In this document: piece by piece, positions 17,275-27,605 of the stretch
Layout: each line of letters starts with the position of its first letter
Numbering within the stretch: the stretch's first letter is position 1
Assembly (NCBI GenBank): GCA_003255745.1
Contig: KZ836032.1
Location: 5,176 to 53,183 of the forward strand
Source: Paracoccus saliphilus
GTDB taxonomy: Bacteria > Pseudomonadota > Alphaproteobacteria > Rhodobacterales > Rhodobacteraceae
Direction of reading: 5' to 3'
Length of the DNA: 48,008 bases
Position numbers and translations under genes: made by a program
The notes under the pieces: generated by a model
Told to the model about the DNA's origin: nothing
Database searches by the model: none
What the model saw: only the letters and a program-made list of their open reading frames with translations

Positions 17275-18285
17275 CTATTCGTCGTCCTGCGGCATCTTCA
17301 AGGAGATCTGGCCGCTTTCCTGCAACCTGCGGATGGCTGCGACCACCTCGGTCAGCGCCGCCTCGACATCCTTGGCGCGCACCCGACCCAAGGCCTCCCG
17401 TTCTTCGCGCAGGCCATCGGCCATGCGCTGCGAAAGGCTGGCGAGGATGAATTCAGCCGCGGCGGCATCCGGCTCGTCCGAGGCGGCCAGCGCCCGCACC
17501 AGCACCGCCTGATCGACCTCGCGCACCAGACGCGGCACCTCGCGCGGTTCGATGCGCGTGGGAATGTGGGCAAAGATGAAGATCGCCTTTCGGACGCCTT
17601 CGGCGAAATCCGTATCACGCTGATCCAGCGCCTCCAGCACGTCGTCGCGCAGGTCAGCGGTCGCGAAGTTCAGGATCGCCCCCATCCGGTCGGCGGCCGG
17701 GGTGGCGATCGCGCGCTGGGGCAGCGCCTCGGCTGCCTGCAGCAGCACCAGCCCAACACGTTTGAGCGCTGTAGGCGTCACGCCTGCGGTCATCGACATT
17801 GCCTGCGCAACCAAACGTGCGCGTTCGCGCGGCATGGCGATAAAGGTTTCAGATGCCGCCTCGACCGGCAGTTTCGACAGCATCAGGGCCACCAGCTCGA
17901 TCGATTCCGCATTGGCCAGCGCGGTCAAGCTGGATTGCGGCAGTTCCGCGATCCGACTCCAGGGGTCGGACCGTCCAGCGATTGCCGCCGCGCGCCGCAA
18001 CTGGTCGCTGCTGTCGTCCGAGATGCGGTCGCCCAGGATGGCCAGGGTGCCGTCCAGATCGCCGGGAAAGGTGACGCCGACGGCTTCCAGGCGGTCGCAG
18101 AATTCATGGATCACCGCGTCGCGGGTCTGGCGGTCGATCAACTCCATCCCCGCCATCTCCTGCGCAAGCAGGGTCTGGCTTTCGATGTTCAGCCGTTCAA
18201 GTCCGCCTGCGTCGTCGTCGTCCAGCAGAAGGCGCACGATCACCGCCGCCTTCTGCCGCTGGCTCAAGCCGATCTGGGTCGTCAT
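17275..18285 (-). CDS. FliG-like protein (orphan flagellar switch homologue)
   Basis: The 336-residue protein matches FliG in length and layout. The C-terminal region KAIFIFAHIPTRIEPREVPRLVREVDQAVLVRAL aligns with the FliG torque domain, and the middle region has LPQSSLTALANAESIELVALMLSKLP. FliG forms the rotor ring that contacts the stator and reverses flagellar rotation. No other flagellar gene is present in the window, and the motif usually reading F-V-F-E-D is IFIFAHI here, so it may be a divergent or repurposed copy. It starts with MTTQIGLSQRQKAAVIVRLL, also FliG-like. Confidence 0.8.
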   Translation of the reverse strand: MTTQIGLSQRQKAAVIVRLLLDDDDAGGLERLNIESQTLLAQEMAGMELIDRQTRDAVIHEFCDRLEAVGVTFPGDLDGTLAILGDRISDDSSDQLRRAAAIAGRSDPWSRIAELPQSSLTALANAESIELVALMLSKLPVEAASETFIAMPRERARLVAQAMSMTAGVTPTALKRVGLVLLQAAEALPQRAIATPAADRMGAILNFATADLRDDVLEALDQRDTDFAEGVRKAIFIFAHIPTRIEPREVPRLVREVDQAVLVRALAASDEPDAAAAEFILASLSQRMADGLREEREALGRVRAKDVEAALTEVVAAIRRLQESGQISLKMPQDDE

Positions 18286-18358
18286 CTGCCGCCTCCGTCA
18301 CCTTCGATCAGGAGCAATCTGGCACAACAACCCTAATGCAAGGTTGACGCGCGCGCCC

Positions 18359-19672
<1,314 letters not shown>

Positions 19673-19818
19673 GGAGGGCTCCTTTCGGTTGGCGCGGGCA
19701 TAGCCGGGACCTGCCTCCGGGGCAAGTTTTCATCACGATCCGCCGACGCCTGACGGAACATTCGTCTCTGGCAGGGGGTTGATCCTGCGACAGGAAGCCA
19801 GCCGAGCCGGAGTTTGCC

Positions 19819-20562
19819 ATGCACCGTTCCCAAGATCCCCATCACGACCAAACCGAAGCCGATCACACCAGCCAGACCCGCTTTGGCCCGCGACCGGTCC
19901 CCGAGGGGCATCACCCCGCCAGCCAGTCGCGGCACGGCAAAACGGTGTCTAGCAAGATCCCTCCTTCGGGGCGGGTGTCGCCTGACGGTCAGCAAGCCTG
20001 GCCGACACCCACGCTGACCGCCAAGGCCATCGTCTGGGGCGGAGTGGCACTTGGCGTTGCGGGACTGACGGCCGCGACGGCCATCACTGCCCGCAAGCTG
20101 ATTGGTACCGACAAATCCGACGACGTTCCGCTCCGGCGTGGCCCCGCGCCAGTCGCACCCCGTTTTACCGTACTGGACGAGGACGAGCGCGAGGCCATGC
20201 GCCGGCGTGTCCGCGCTCAGGCCCGTGAAGACAGCCAGACAAAGGCGATGCTGCGGGCCGAGGCCAGCCGCAACCGACCGCGCCGGGGGAACTTTGCCCA
20301 AGACCTGACCAAGACCGCCAACGAGCTGTCCGAAGGGCTGAACGGCGTGGCGCAATCGCTGACTACCGCCTTTGCAGCCTTCCGCGGCGTCTCGCAGCAG
20401 GCAAACGGCATCGTGGATGACTTCGTCACCGCAGCCGACAAGTTGCGCGCGGTTATCGGGAATATGGCCCCAGCAGAGCCTGCGGCACCTCGCAAAACTG
20501 CGGAACCCGCCCCGGAAGATGCGGGTCCGGCCAAGGACCGCATCCGCACTCATCGTCTTTGA
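19819..20562 (+). CDS. Uncharacterised one-TM protein next to YihY
   Basis: I do not recognise a named family. The 247-residue protein has a hydrophilic His/Gln-rich N terminus (1-60), one transmembrane helix at about 68-92 (AIVWGGVALGVAGLTAATAITARKLIG), a basic/acidic stretch, a helical segment FAQDLTKTANELSEGLNGVAQSLTTAF (about 157-185), and a Pro/Ala tail. GGAG lies 7 bp before the ATG. The gene ends 17 bp before the YihY-type gene on the same strand, so they probably form an operon. Confidence 0.65.
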   Translation: MHRSQDPHHDQTEADHTSQTRFGPRPVPEGHHPASQSRHGKTVSSKIPPSGRVSPDGQQAWPTPTLTAKAIVWGGVALGVAGLTAATAITARKLIGTDKSDDVPLRRGPAPVAPRFTVLDEDEREAMRRRVRAQAREDSQTKAMLRAEASRNRPRRGNFAQDLTKTANELSEGLNGVAQSLTTAFAAFRGVSQQANGIVDDFVTAADKLRAVIGNMAPAEPAAPRKTAEPAPEDAGPAKDRIRTHRL

Positions 20563-20579
20563 CAGCGAAAGGCGGGCGC

Positions 20580-21590
20580 ATGCAGGAAAACCCCGGCGTT
20601 CTCGAGGCACTGTTCGATCCTTTGGATGACCAGAAGCGACGCAGGTTCGGCCTGAGCCCGGAGGCCCCGTGCGAGGAGACCAATGTTTCCTCTCAGGGGG
20701 TCCTTAATCCCGCACCGGGTCGGCTGCGGGACCTGTCGCCCAAAGATTGGATTGCTGTGGCCAAGTCGACGATCACACAGATCGGCGAGGATCGCGTCAC
20801 CTCTGTTGCAGGGGGCGTGACGTTCTTCGGCCTGCTGTCGCTGTTCCCTTCGATCACCGCCTTTGTGTCGCTTTATGGCCTTTACGCCGATCCTGCGACT
20901 ATCGAGGCGCACCTGGCGCTGCTGGATGATCTGCTGCCCGAAAGCTCCCTTCAAATCATCCGCGATCAGGTCGTGTCGATCGCCTCGTCCTCGACGGGGG
21001 CTTTGTCGTTGGCGGGGGTGGTCGGGCTGCTGGTGGCGTTCTGGTCGGCCAACGGGGGCATGAAGGCCCTGCTGTCGGCGCTGAATGTTGCCTTCTTCCA
21101 GCGCGAAACGCGCAGCTTCATCCGGTTGAACCTGGTGGCGATGGTCTTCACGCTCAGCGGCTTGGTGATCATCGCCTTGATGCTGGGCGTGATTGCGGTG
21201 GTTCCGATCATGCTGCAGATGCTGCCGGGGAACTGGGGGGGAGAGCTTTTGGTTACCGTGATCCGCTGGCCCATCATGTTCGCGGTCCTGGTTGTGGCCT
21301 TGGCTGCCGTCTATCGATGGGGGCCGGCTGCACCTTATACCCGCTGGCGCTGGATTTCGCCGGGGGCGATCTTTGCATCCATCGTGCTGGTCATCACCTC
21401 GATGCTGTTCTCATGGTATGCGGTCAACTTTGCTCATTACAACGAAACCTATGGCTCGCTTGGCGCGGTGATTGCGCTGATGACCTGGCTCTGGTTGAAT
21501 GCGATGATCGTCCTGGTCGGAGCCGAGGTCAATTCCGAGCTGGAGCGTCACATGAAGCGGATGGCCGGTCTTGAAGTTTCCAAGGCCTGA
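20580..21590 (+). CDS. YihY/BrkB family inner-membrane protein
   Basis: A 336-residue polytopic protein with about six TM helices and the YihY signature: RVTSVAGGVTFFGLLSLFPSITAFVSLYG near residue 80 and a GALSLAGVVGLLVAFWSANGGMKALLSALN core. The family was once called ribonuclease BN, but it is now regarded as a membrane protein of unsettled function. The ATG at 20580 follows AAAGG; a TTG seven codons earlier is possible. It shares an operon with the upstream one-TM protein and the downstream SMR transporter. Confidence 0.9.
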   Translation: MQENPGVLEALFDPLDDQKRRRFGLSPEAPCEETNVSSQGVLNPAPGRLRDLSPKDWIAVAKSTITQIGEDRVTSVAGGVTFFGLLSLFPSITAFVSLYGLYADPATIEAHLALLDDLLPESSLQIIRDQVVSIASSSTGALSLAGVVGLLVAFWSANGGMKALLSALNVAFFQRETRSFIRLNLVAMVFTLSGLVIIALMLGVIAVVPIMLQMLPGNWGGELLVTVIRWPIMFAVLVVALAAVYRWGPAAPYTRWRWISPGAIFASIVLVITSMLFSWYAVNFAHYNETYGSLGAVIALMTWLWLNAMIVLVGAEVNSELERHMKRMAGLEVSKA

Positions 21591-21612
21591 CCTTCTCCAC
21601 AGGAACCCCTGC

Positions 21613-21951
21613 ATGATCGTTTCACCTTATGTTCCCCTGCTGGCTGCGATCGTCCTAGAGGTTCTGGGTACCACGATGTTGCAGCGCTCCGAGCAGTTCA
21701 CCCGGATGGGGCCGACGCTGTTGATGGCCCTGTGCTATCTGTTCAGCTTCTACCTTTTGTCGGTCAGCCTCAAGGTGCTGCCTTTGGGTGTGGCCTACGC
21801 AATCTGGAGCGCCTGCGGCGTGGCGCTTGTGGCCATGGTTGGGCTGGTGGTGTTTGGACAGCGGCTGGACCTGCCGGCCGTGGCAGGGTTGGTCTTGATC
21901 GTGGCGGGTGTTGTCCTGATCAACGTCTTTTCAAAGACCGTCGGGCATTAA
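21613..21951 (+). CDS. Small multidrug resistance (SMR/EmrE-type) transporter
   Basis: The 112-residue protein has four TM helices and the SMR signature in helix 1, IVLEVLGTTMLQRSEQFTR. Its glutamate is the proton/drug-binding residue of EmrE. The family works as a dual-topology dimer that exports quaternary cations, guanidinium or polyamines. AGGAA precedes the ATG at 21613. It lies 22 bp after the YihY gene and overlaps the convergent OmpA gene stop by 3 bp. The substrate is not predictable; the usual helix-4 GVVLINVFS is present. Confidence 0.88.
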   Translation: MIVSPYVPLLAAIVLEVLGTTMLQRSEQFTRMGPTLLMALCYLFSFYLLSVSLKVLPLGVAYAIWSACGVALVAMVGLVVFGQRLDLPAVAGLVLIVAGVVLINVFSKTVGH

Positions 21952-23615
21952 CGCTCGGTCAGTTTCAACTCGATCCGCCGGTTCTGCGCGCGGCCTTGGG
22001 GGGTGTCCTGACCTGCCACCGGGCGGGTGTCGGCAAAGCCGGTGGCGGCAAGTCTGTTGGCCGGAAAGCCCAGTTGGTCCGTCAGCAGGCGCACCACCGC
22101 CAAGGCGCGGCCCTGGCTCAGTTCCCAGTTGTCGCGATAGCGGCCAGAACCCGACAGCGGCAGGTTGTCCGTATGGCCATCCACGCGGATAATCCAGTCG
22201 ATTTCGGGCGGGATTTCGTCCGAGATGTCCATCAGCAACTGCGCGACCCGGCCGATCTGTTCACGGCCGGCTGCGGACAGGGTCGCCTCGCCGGGATCGA
22301 AGAGGACCTCGGACTGAAGAACAAAGCGGTCACCCACGACCTGCACGCCTTCACGGCCCGACAGGATCTGGGAAAGACGCCCGAAGAATTCGGACCGATA
22401 GCGGGCCAGATCCTGCGCCTCGGCCTCGGCGCGCATTCGGGCTTCCTCCTCCAGCGTCAGGCGGGCGCGGGTTTCCTCGGCGGCGCGGACAAGGGCGGCG
22501 TTCAGCTGCTGGCCCAGATCGGCCACCCGCAGCTCGGCCTCGGCCTGTTCGTCACCCGCCACATCCAGCAGCGCCTGCAGCGAGCCCAGCTGCGCAGTCA
22601 ACTGCGCCACCTGTTCGTTCAGCAGCGCCACCCGACGCTGACCGTCCTCGGCCAGTCCCTCCTGCTGGGCCAGCTGTTCCTGGGCCACGGACAGCAGCGC
22701 GGCCTGCCGCTCGGCTTCGGTCAGCTGGCGTTCAGCCTGCTGCTGCGCCTCGTCGCGGGCCGCATTGGCGGCAGCCAGCAGCGTCAGGGTTTCCTCGGCC
22801 TCGCGCCGCTGTTCTTCCAGTGCCAGCGTCATGGCCGTCAATTCGGCATCCGCGGTTTCCAGCCGTTCCCGCAGCAGGCGCGCGGCTTCGGCATCGGCCA
22901 GCCGGGCCTCCTCGGCATCGCCAAGCCGGGTTTCGGCCTGAGCAAGTTCACCCTCGGTCGCTGAAACGCGTGCGCGAAGTTCGGCCGTCAGCGCCTCCAG
23001 CGCATCGCGGCGCGCTGCGGCAAGCCGGGCCGCCTCGGCCTGGGCGTCGGTTTCGCTGCGCGCGGCCGCCACGGCCAGTTCGGCGGCCGAGGCACGCTCC
23101 TGCGTTTGGGCCAGTTCCGCCTGAAGCTCGTCAACGCGCGTGCGGTTCAGGGTCTGCGCGGCCAGCAGCGTGGCGACCTCGGCCTCGAAATCGGTCAGCC
23201 GGCTGCGGGCCTGCGCCAGATCCGCGCGGCCCTGTTCCAGCTGCGTACTCAGCCGGGTGATCTGGGCGGCGCGGTTGCGGGCCTCTGCCTCTGCCTCGGC
23301 GGCGCGTTCCTCCTCGGCTGCCAGGTTGCGCGACAGATCCGCCTCGCGTTCCTCCGATGCGCTCAGCGCCTGCCCAAGCGAGGCGACCTGCTGTCCCAAC
23401 CTGTCCAGCTGCTGCTGCTGACGCGAGATCTGGCGGGTCTGTTCGCTGATCGTGTCGTCCTGGGTGGTGATCTGTTCGCGCAGCACCGACTGGACCACCA
23501 TGAAGATGGTCAGCACGAACATCAGCACCATCAGCAGGGCCGTCATCGCATCGACGAAGCCTGGCCAGATGGTCGACGAAAAACGCTGTGCCGATGATCC
23601 GCGCGCCAGCCGCAT
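21948..23615 (-). CDS. OmpA/MotB-like peptidoglycan-binding coiled-coil protein
   Basis: The 555-residue protein has one N-terminal TM (about 21-43) with an aspartate at position 22 (WPGFVDAMTALLMVLMFVL), as in MotB-type stator subunits. A very long Glu/Ala/Arg coiled coil follows (about 48-405), then an OmpA peptidoglycan-binding domain containing RVDGHTDNLP (477-486). Together with the adjacent MotA/TolQ-like gene (4-bp gap) it looks like a wall-anchored ion-driven complex. The arrangement resembles ZorAB, but no other Zorya gene is present. It is not a flagellar MotB: the coiled coil is far too long. Confidence 0.87.
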   Translation of the reverse strand: MRLARGSSAQRFSSTIWPGFVDAMTALLMVLMFVLTIFMVVQSVLREQITTQDDTISEQTRQISRQQQQLDRLGQQVASLGQALSASEEREADLSRNLAAEEERAAEAEAEARNRAAQITRLSTQLEQGRADLAQARSRLTDFEAEVATLLAAQTLNRTRVDELQAELAQTQERASAAELAVAAARSETDAQAEAARLAAARRDALEALTAELRARVSATEGELAQAETRLGDAEEARLADAEAARLLRERLETADAELTAMTLALEEQRREAEETLTLLAAANAARDEAQQQAERQLTEAERQAALLSVAQEQLAQQEGLAEDGQRRVALLNEQVAQLTAQLGSLQALLDVAGDEQAEAELRVADLGQQLNAALVRAAEETRARLTLEEEARMRAEAEAQDLARYRSEFFGRLSQILSGREGVQVVGDRFVLQSEVLFDPGEATLSAAGREQIGRVAQLLMDISDEIPPEIDWIIRVDGHTDNLPLSGSGRYRDNWELSQGRALAVVRLLTDQLGFPANRLAATGFADTRPVAGQDTPQGRAQNRRIELKLTER

Positions 23616-23619
23616 ACCC

Positions 23620-24966
23620 CTAACCCTCGCCGCGGTGGATCATCGGGTCGGGCGGCAGCCTGTTATCCGGAAAAGGATCGCCGAAACGCGCCGCCCGCAC
23701 CGCGCGGGTCAGCACCAGGATGTCCGAACGCAGTTCGGCCAGCATCTCATCCCGGCCCTCGTTCAGGTCGCTGCCCAGCTGCTTCAGGGCCATCTCGATC
23801 CCTGACAGGTCCGGGGCAGGGGAGGCCACGGGGGCCGCCTCTCGCAGACGGCGTGCCTCGGCCAGAAGCTGGTCCTGTCCGTCGGCCAGACGTCCCAGAG
23901 CCTGGGTCAGTTGCATCGCGCGGCCGTCCGTGGCCGCCTGGTCGGTCTCGGCCTGCTGGACCAGCGCCTCGATCGCCTGCGCCATGACGACGACGCGTTC
24001 ATCCGCCATGAGGGCGGCTTCCTCGCGCAGCCCGTCGCGTTCGGCGTGATAGTTTTGCAGCCGGTCCATCTGGCCGGCCATCTGTTCCAGAAAACCTGCA
24101 AGCGCGGCCTGGTCCACGCCGTCCCCGTCCCCGGCGGCGATGCTGATGCGGGTAAAGCCCGACATCCATTCTTCCAGTTCGCGATAGAACCGGTTCTGGC
24201 CATGAGTCACGAACAGCTCCAGCAGGCCCACGACCAGCGACCCCGCCAGACCCAGCAGCGACGAGGAAAAGGCCGTTGCCATGCCGCCCAGCTGCGCCTC
24301 CAGCCCGGTCATCAGCTTTTCAAAGACGTCAAGCCCGGTTTCCCCGTCCTGAGGGGCCAGGGCGCGAATGGTTTCGACCACTGCCGGAACGGTCGTGGCA
24401 AGGCCGTAGAAGGTGCCCAACAGGCCCAGGAAAATCAGAAGGTTGGCCAAGTATCTTGTGATATCCCGCAATTCGTCGATGCGGGTTGCCACCGAGTCGA
24501 GGATCGAGCGTGCAGATCCCGCCGAGATGACGCCCCCCGACGGCCCGCGTGTGCCCAACAGGCTGGCCAAGGGCGCCAGCAGCCGCGGAGCCTTGTCATC
24601 ATCCGGCGTGGTGCCGCGATCCGGGTTGCGGCGGCGCGCGGCGAAACGCTCGATCCAGTTGACCGAACCCACCAGCTGCGCCAGCTGCCAGAAACAGGCC
24701 AGCACGCCGATGGCGAAGACCGCCAGGATCAGGCCGTTCAGCCAGCGGTTGGCCATGAAGATCGGCAGGATCCGGCCATAGGCGAACCAGCCGCCTGCAA
24801 GGACCAGCCCCAGCACGATCAGCATCAGGACGACCTGCCGGACCGGTTGCGAAAAGCGCGGCGCTCCGGCAGCGATCAGCGCCTGGTCCCGGGTGGCCGA
24901 GATGCGCCGGTTGGTCAGGGTCAGTCGTGACGGCGCCTGCCGGGGGCCATTGGTCGGATCGCTCAC
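23620..24966 (-). CDS. MotA/TolQ/ExbB-like proton-channel protein with C-terminal helical tail
   Basis: The 448-residue protein has TM segments at about 43-63, 76-98, 172-195 and 229-254. The MotA/TolQ core lies in the last two (LLGTFYGLATTVP and GGMATAFSSSLLGLAGSL). A long cytoplasmic helical tail runs from about 270 to 448, rich in Gln/Glu/Ala. I chose a GTG start at 24966 because an AGGA lies just upstream and the sequence before it looks non-coding. It is upstream of and coupled to the OmpA/MotB-like gene. The power source would be the ion gradient; the work done is unknown. Confidence 0.85.
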   Translation of the reverse strand: MSDPTNGPRQAPSRLTLTNRRISATRDQALIAAGAPRFSQPVRQVVLMLIVLGLVLAGGWFAYGRILPIFMANRWLNGLILAVFAIGVLACFWQLAQLVGSVNWIERFAARRRNPDRGTTPDDDKAPRLLAPLASLLGTRGPSGGVISAGSARSILDSVATRIDELRDITRYLANLLIFLGLLGTFYGLATTVPAVVETIRALAPQDGETGLDVFEKLMTGLEAQLGGMATAFSSSLLGLAGSLVVGLLELFVTHGQNRFYRELEEWMSGFTRISIAAGDGDGVDQAALAGFLEQMAGQMDRLQNYHAERDGLREEAALMADERVVVMAQAIEALVQQAETDQAATDGRAMQLTQALGRLADGQDQLLAEARRLREAAPVASPAPDLSGIEMALKQLGSDLNEGRDEMLAELRSDILVLTRAVRAARFGDPFPDNRLPPDPMIHRGEG

Positions 24967-25057
24967 GTAAATTCCTGTCCCTTCGAAGCTTTGAAGCCGA
25001 CTGTAGGACGTGGCGGCCCACTTTGCCAAGCGTTCCTGACGACGGGGTGTCCCGCCC

Positions 25058-25603
25058 TTACTGCTGATCGTCCAGCAGCGTCCGTACTGCCCGCGACAGC
25101 GACTCGAGGTCTTGGTCGGGCAAGCCAAGACGCGTCAGGTGTGCGGTGGTGTTGAACAGGTATTCGGCATTGGGTCCGCGCCCGCCATGGGCGCTTGCGA
25201 TGATGCGGGCCTGTTCGTCATGCGGCAGGTCGCCCGCATATTGCCAATGGTCCCGCCGCATCACATAGGCCAGCGCCTGGACCTGGCGCCCGTCCTCCAG
25301 CTCCAGCGGCAGGATCGCCTCGCGATAGGCATCGGTCACCAGTTCGCGGGCGCGCAGTTCGGCCAGAACCGCGTCATGGTCACGGGGGGCGATGCGTAGG
25401 GCCAGGCCCTGGCACGAGGCCCCTTCCTTGGGGTCCAGCCCCAGGACCAGACCCGGCAGCGCCTCGGTCCCGCGATGCTGGATCGAGCGCAGGCAGAAGC
25501 TGCGGGCATAGCCGCCAAGATGTGCGGGAACCGTCTCGGCCGGGGTAAAGCCGGGGTTCCAGATCAGTGAGCCATAGCCAAAGACCCATTCGACATCATG
25601 CAT
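25058..25603 (-). CDS. ChaC-like gamma-glutamylcyclotransferase
   Basis: The 181-residue protein shows the gamma-glutamylcyclotransferase fold signature at the start (WVFGYGSLIWNPGF). The catalytic glutamate lies within AYREAILPLEL (about residues 92-102), and NAEYLFNTTAHLTRLG is found near the end, as in ChaC. Such enzymes release 5-oxoproline from glutathione or gamma-glutamyl compounds. The ATG at 25603 is standard. It is divergent from the DUF2125 gene, 63 bp away, and downstream of nothing obvious. The direct substrate is inferred from the family. Confidence 0.9.
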   Translation of the reverse strand: MHDVEWVFGYGSLIWNPGFTPAETVPAHLGGYARSFCLRSIQHRGTEALPGLVLGLDPKEGASCQGLALRIAPRDHDAVLAELRARELVTDAYREAILPLELEDGRQVQALAYVMRRDHWQYAGDLPHDEQARIIASAHGGRGPNAEYLFNTTAHLTRLGLPDQDLESLSRAVRTLLDDQQ

Positions 25604-25666
25604 TTTTCTTCCGTCCTTTGTCCCTGAAGGTTATGCCACGGAGCGGGCGGAAAAAAGGGTTTGTGG

Positions 25667-26686
25667 ATGCGCAACGCCGTGATTGGTGCCGTGGTTCTTG
25701 TGGTGATCGGGGCGGGGGGCTGGATCTGGGGCGAGAGCCGGCTGGCGGATCGCACGCGCGTCTGGATCGCCGCCGATCCGGCACTGGCGGCGGCAGCGGT
25801 GGAACCACTGCGCGACCCTCGCCGCTTTGGCCTGCGCCTGTCCGAGCCGCAACTGAGTGATCCGGCCCTGCGGCTGAGCCTGCCTTGGGCCGAGGCTTTG
25901 GTGTCGCCGCTGGCTCCGACGACCGCGCAGCTGGATCTGCCGCAGCAAGGGCAACTGGTACTGGCGGGGCAGGCCCATGACCTGACGCTGCAATCTTCGG
26001 AGGCGAGGCTGCGGCTGGCGCCATTGAACCGCATGGCGCCGGACCAGTTGATCCTGACGGCACAGTGGCTGGCGCTGGACGGGCAGCCGCTGGCCGACAG
26101 CTTGTCGGTCGAGGCGAGGCTGGGGCGGCTGGCCGCCAGTGCGCCGATGGAGGCGCGCACCGCCTATGACATCGACCTGAAGGCGGCGGGGGTGCAGTTG
26201 CAGGTGCTGGCGCGCGCGGGTCTGGATGCCGGACAGTTGCCCGATCCGGTCGCGATTGACGGGCAGCTGCGGCTGTGGCTGGACCGCACACCTGATGCAG
26301 AGGTGCCGCCTCAAATCGTCGGCTGGCAGACCCCAAGCCTGGTGCTGGAGGCGGGGCCGATCAAGGTGCGGGTGGTCGGGCGGGTGATCCGCGATGCTGG
26401 CGGACTGGCCGAAGGGCAGGTGGTCCTTTATTCGCGCAACGCCGACCAGATGCTGGACCTGGCCGCGGATATGGGCCTGATCCCCAGGCAGGTGCGGCTG
26501 CTGCTGCGGGCGGGGCTGGCGCAGCTGTCGCAGGTCGCGCCCGAGGCGGCCCTGCCCGGCCCTGCCTATCCCGAACCGCAGGAGGGTGAGCTGCGCCTGC
26601 CGATCCTGATGCGCGACGGGCAACTGATCCTGGCTGGGGTTCCGGTCGGACCCGCCCCGGCCTTTGCAGGTTTGGCCGTCAGGTGA
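25667..26686 (+). CDS. DUF2125 domain protein
   Basis: The 339-residue protein has an N-terminal hydrophobic helix (about 4-22, a signal anchor or signal peptide) and then an all-beta-like region with repeated LxLxLP patterns. It matches the DUF2125 family that is conserved in alphaproteobacteria and has no known function. Its end overlaps the convergent tyrA gene by 8 bp. The ATG at 25667 has AAGGG 8 bp upstream; a TTG six bases earlier is the alternative. It is probably periplasmic or inner-membrane attached. Confidence 0.82.
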   Translation: MRNAVIGAVVLVVIGAGGWIWGESRLADRTRVWIAADPALAAAAVEPLRDPRRFGLRLSEPQLSDPALRLSLPWAEALVSPLAPTTAQLDLPQQGQLVLAGQAHDLTLQSSEARLRLAPLNRMAPDQLILTAQWLALDGQPLADSLSVEARLGRLAASAPMEARTAYDIDLKAAGVQLQVLARAGLDAGQLPDPVAIDGQLRLWLDRTPDAEVPPQIVGWQTPSLVLEAGPIKVRVVGRVIRDAGGLAEGQVVLYSRNADQMLDLAADMGLIPRQVRLLLRAGLAQLSQVAPEAALPGPAYPEPQEGELRLPILMRDGQLILAGVPVGPAPAFAGLAVR

Positions 26687-27605
26687 CGGGCTTTGCCTGG
26701 GGTGTGCGGCCGAAGTCGGGGGCGCCGGTGTCCTGGCCCGCCTCGATGATGCCGCGTCGGATCGCGCGGGTCCGCGTGAAGTAATCGTGCAGATGCTGGC
26801 CGTCGCCCATGCGGATGGCGCGCTGCAGCACGAACAGCTCTTCGGTGAAGCGGCCAAGGATGTCCAGCGTCGCCTCCCTGTTGTGCAGGAAGACATCCCG
26901 CCACATGGTGGGGTCGCTGGCGGCGATCCGGGTAAAGTCGCGGAATCCGGCGGCGGAATACTGAATCACCTCCTCATCCGTGACGCGGCGCAGGTGATCG
27001 GCCACGCCGACCATGGTATAGGCGATCAGGTGCGGCGCATGGCTGGTCACGGCCAGAACCAGGTCGTGATGCCCGGCCTCCATCCGATCGGTCTTGGCGC
27101 CCATTGCGGTGATCAGGCGGTCCAGGCGGGCGATGGCGTCGGGGTCCGCATCGGGCAGGGGCGTCAGCAGCCACCATCGGTTGCGGAACAGGGTGGCAAA
27201 GCCCGCGCGCGGGCCGGAATGTTCGGTTCCTGCAAGCGGATGGCCGGGGATGAAATGGACGCCTGGGGGAACATGCGGGGCCACCGCGTCGATGACCGAC
27301 TGCTTGACCGATCCGACATCCGTGATCGTGGCGCCGGGCGCCAGATGCGGGGCGATCTCGGCCATGACCTCGCCCATCGCGCCGACGGGAACGGCCAAAA
27401 CAACCAGATCGGCACCGGCCACTGCCTCGGCTGCGCTGTCGAATACGGTGCAGAGGCCGATGTCGCGCGCGGTTTCGCGGGTGGCGGCGCTGCGGGCATA
27501 GCCGGTGATTTCCGCGGCCAGACCATGTTCGCGCATGGCATGGGCCATAGACCCCGCGATCAGGCCCAGCCCGATCAGGGCGACGCGGTCATAGATCACG
27601 CTCAT
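26679..27605 (-). CDS. tyrA: Prephenate/arogenate dehydrogenase
   Basis: A 308-residue NAD(P)-dependent dehydrogenase of the TyrA/TyrC family, which makes tyrosine precursors by oxidative decarboxylation of prephenate or arogenate. Evidence includes the dinucleotide fold [17 protein letters not shown] at the start, [23 protein letters not shown], and the active-site segment [14 protein letters not shown]. Its ATG overlaps the hisC stop by 4 bp, so it is co-translated with that aminotransferase. Prephenate versus arogenate use cannot be decided from the sequence alone. Confidence 0.9.
   Translation of the reverse strand: MSVIYDRVALIGLGLIAGSMAHAMREHGLAAEITGYARSAATRETARDIGLCTVFDSAAEAVAGADLVVLAVPVGAMGEVMAEIAPHLAPGATITDVGSVKQSVIDAVAPHVPPGVHFIPGHPLAGTEHSGPRAGFATLFRNRWWLLTPLPDADPDAIARLDRLITAMGAKTDRMEAGHHDLVLAVTSHAPHLIAYTMVGVADHLRRVTDEEVIQYSAAGFRDFTRIAASDPTMWRDVFLHNREATLDILGRFTEELFVLQRAIRMGDGQHLHDYFTRTRAIRRGIIEAGQDTGAPDFGRTPQAKPVT

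Noticed and set aside
21948..24966. Zorya-type anti-phage system
   Set aside because: Only the ZorAB-like channel/anchor design is present; no ZorC, ZorD or ZorE, and the context is core-genome.
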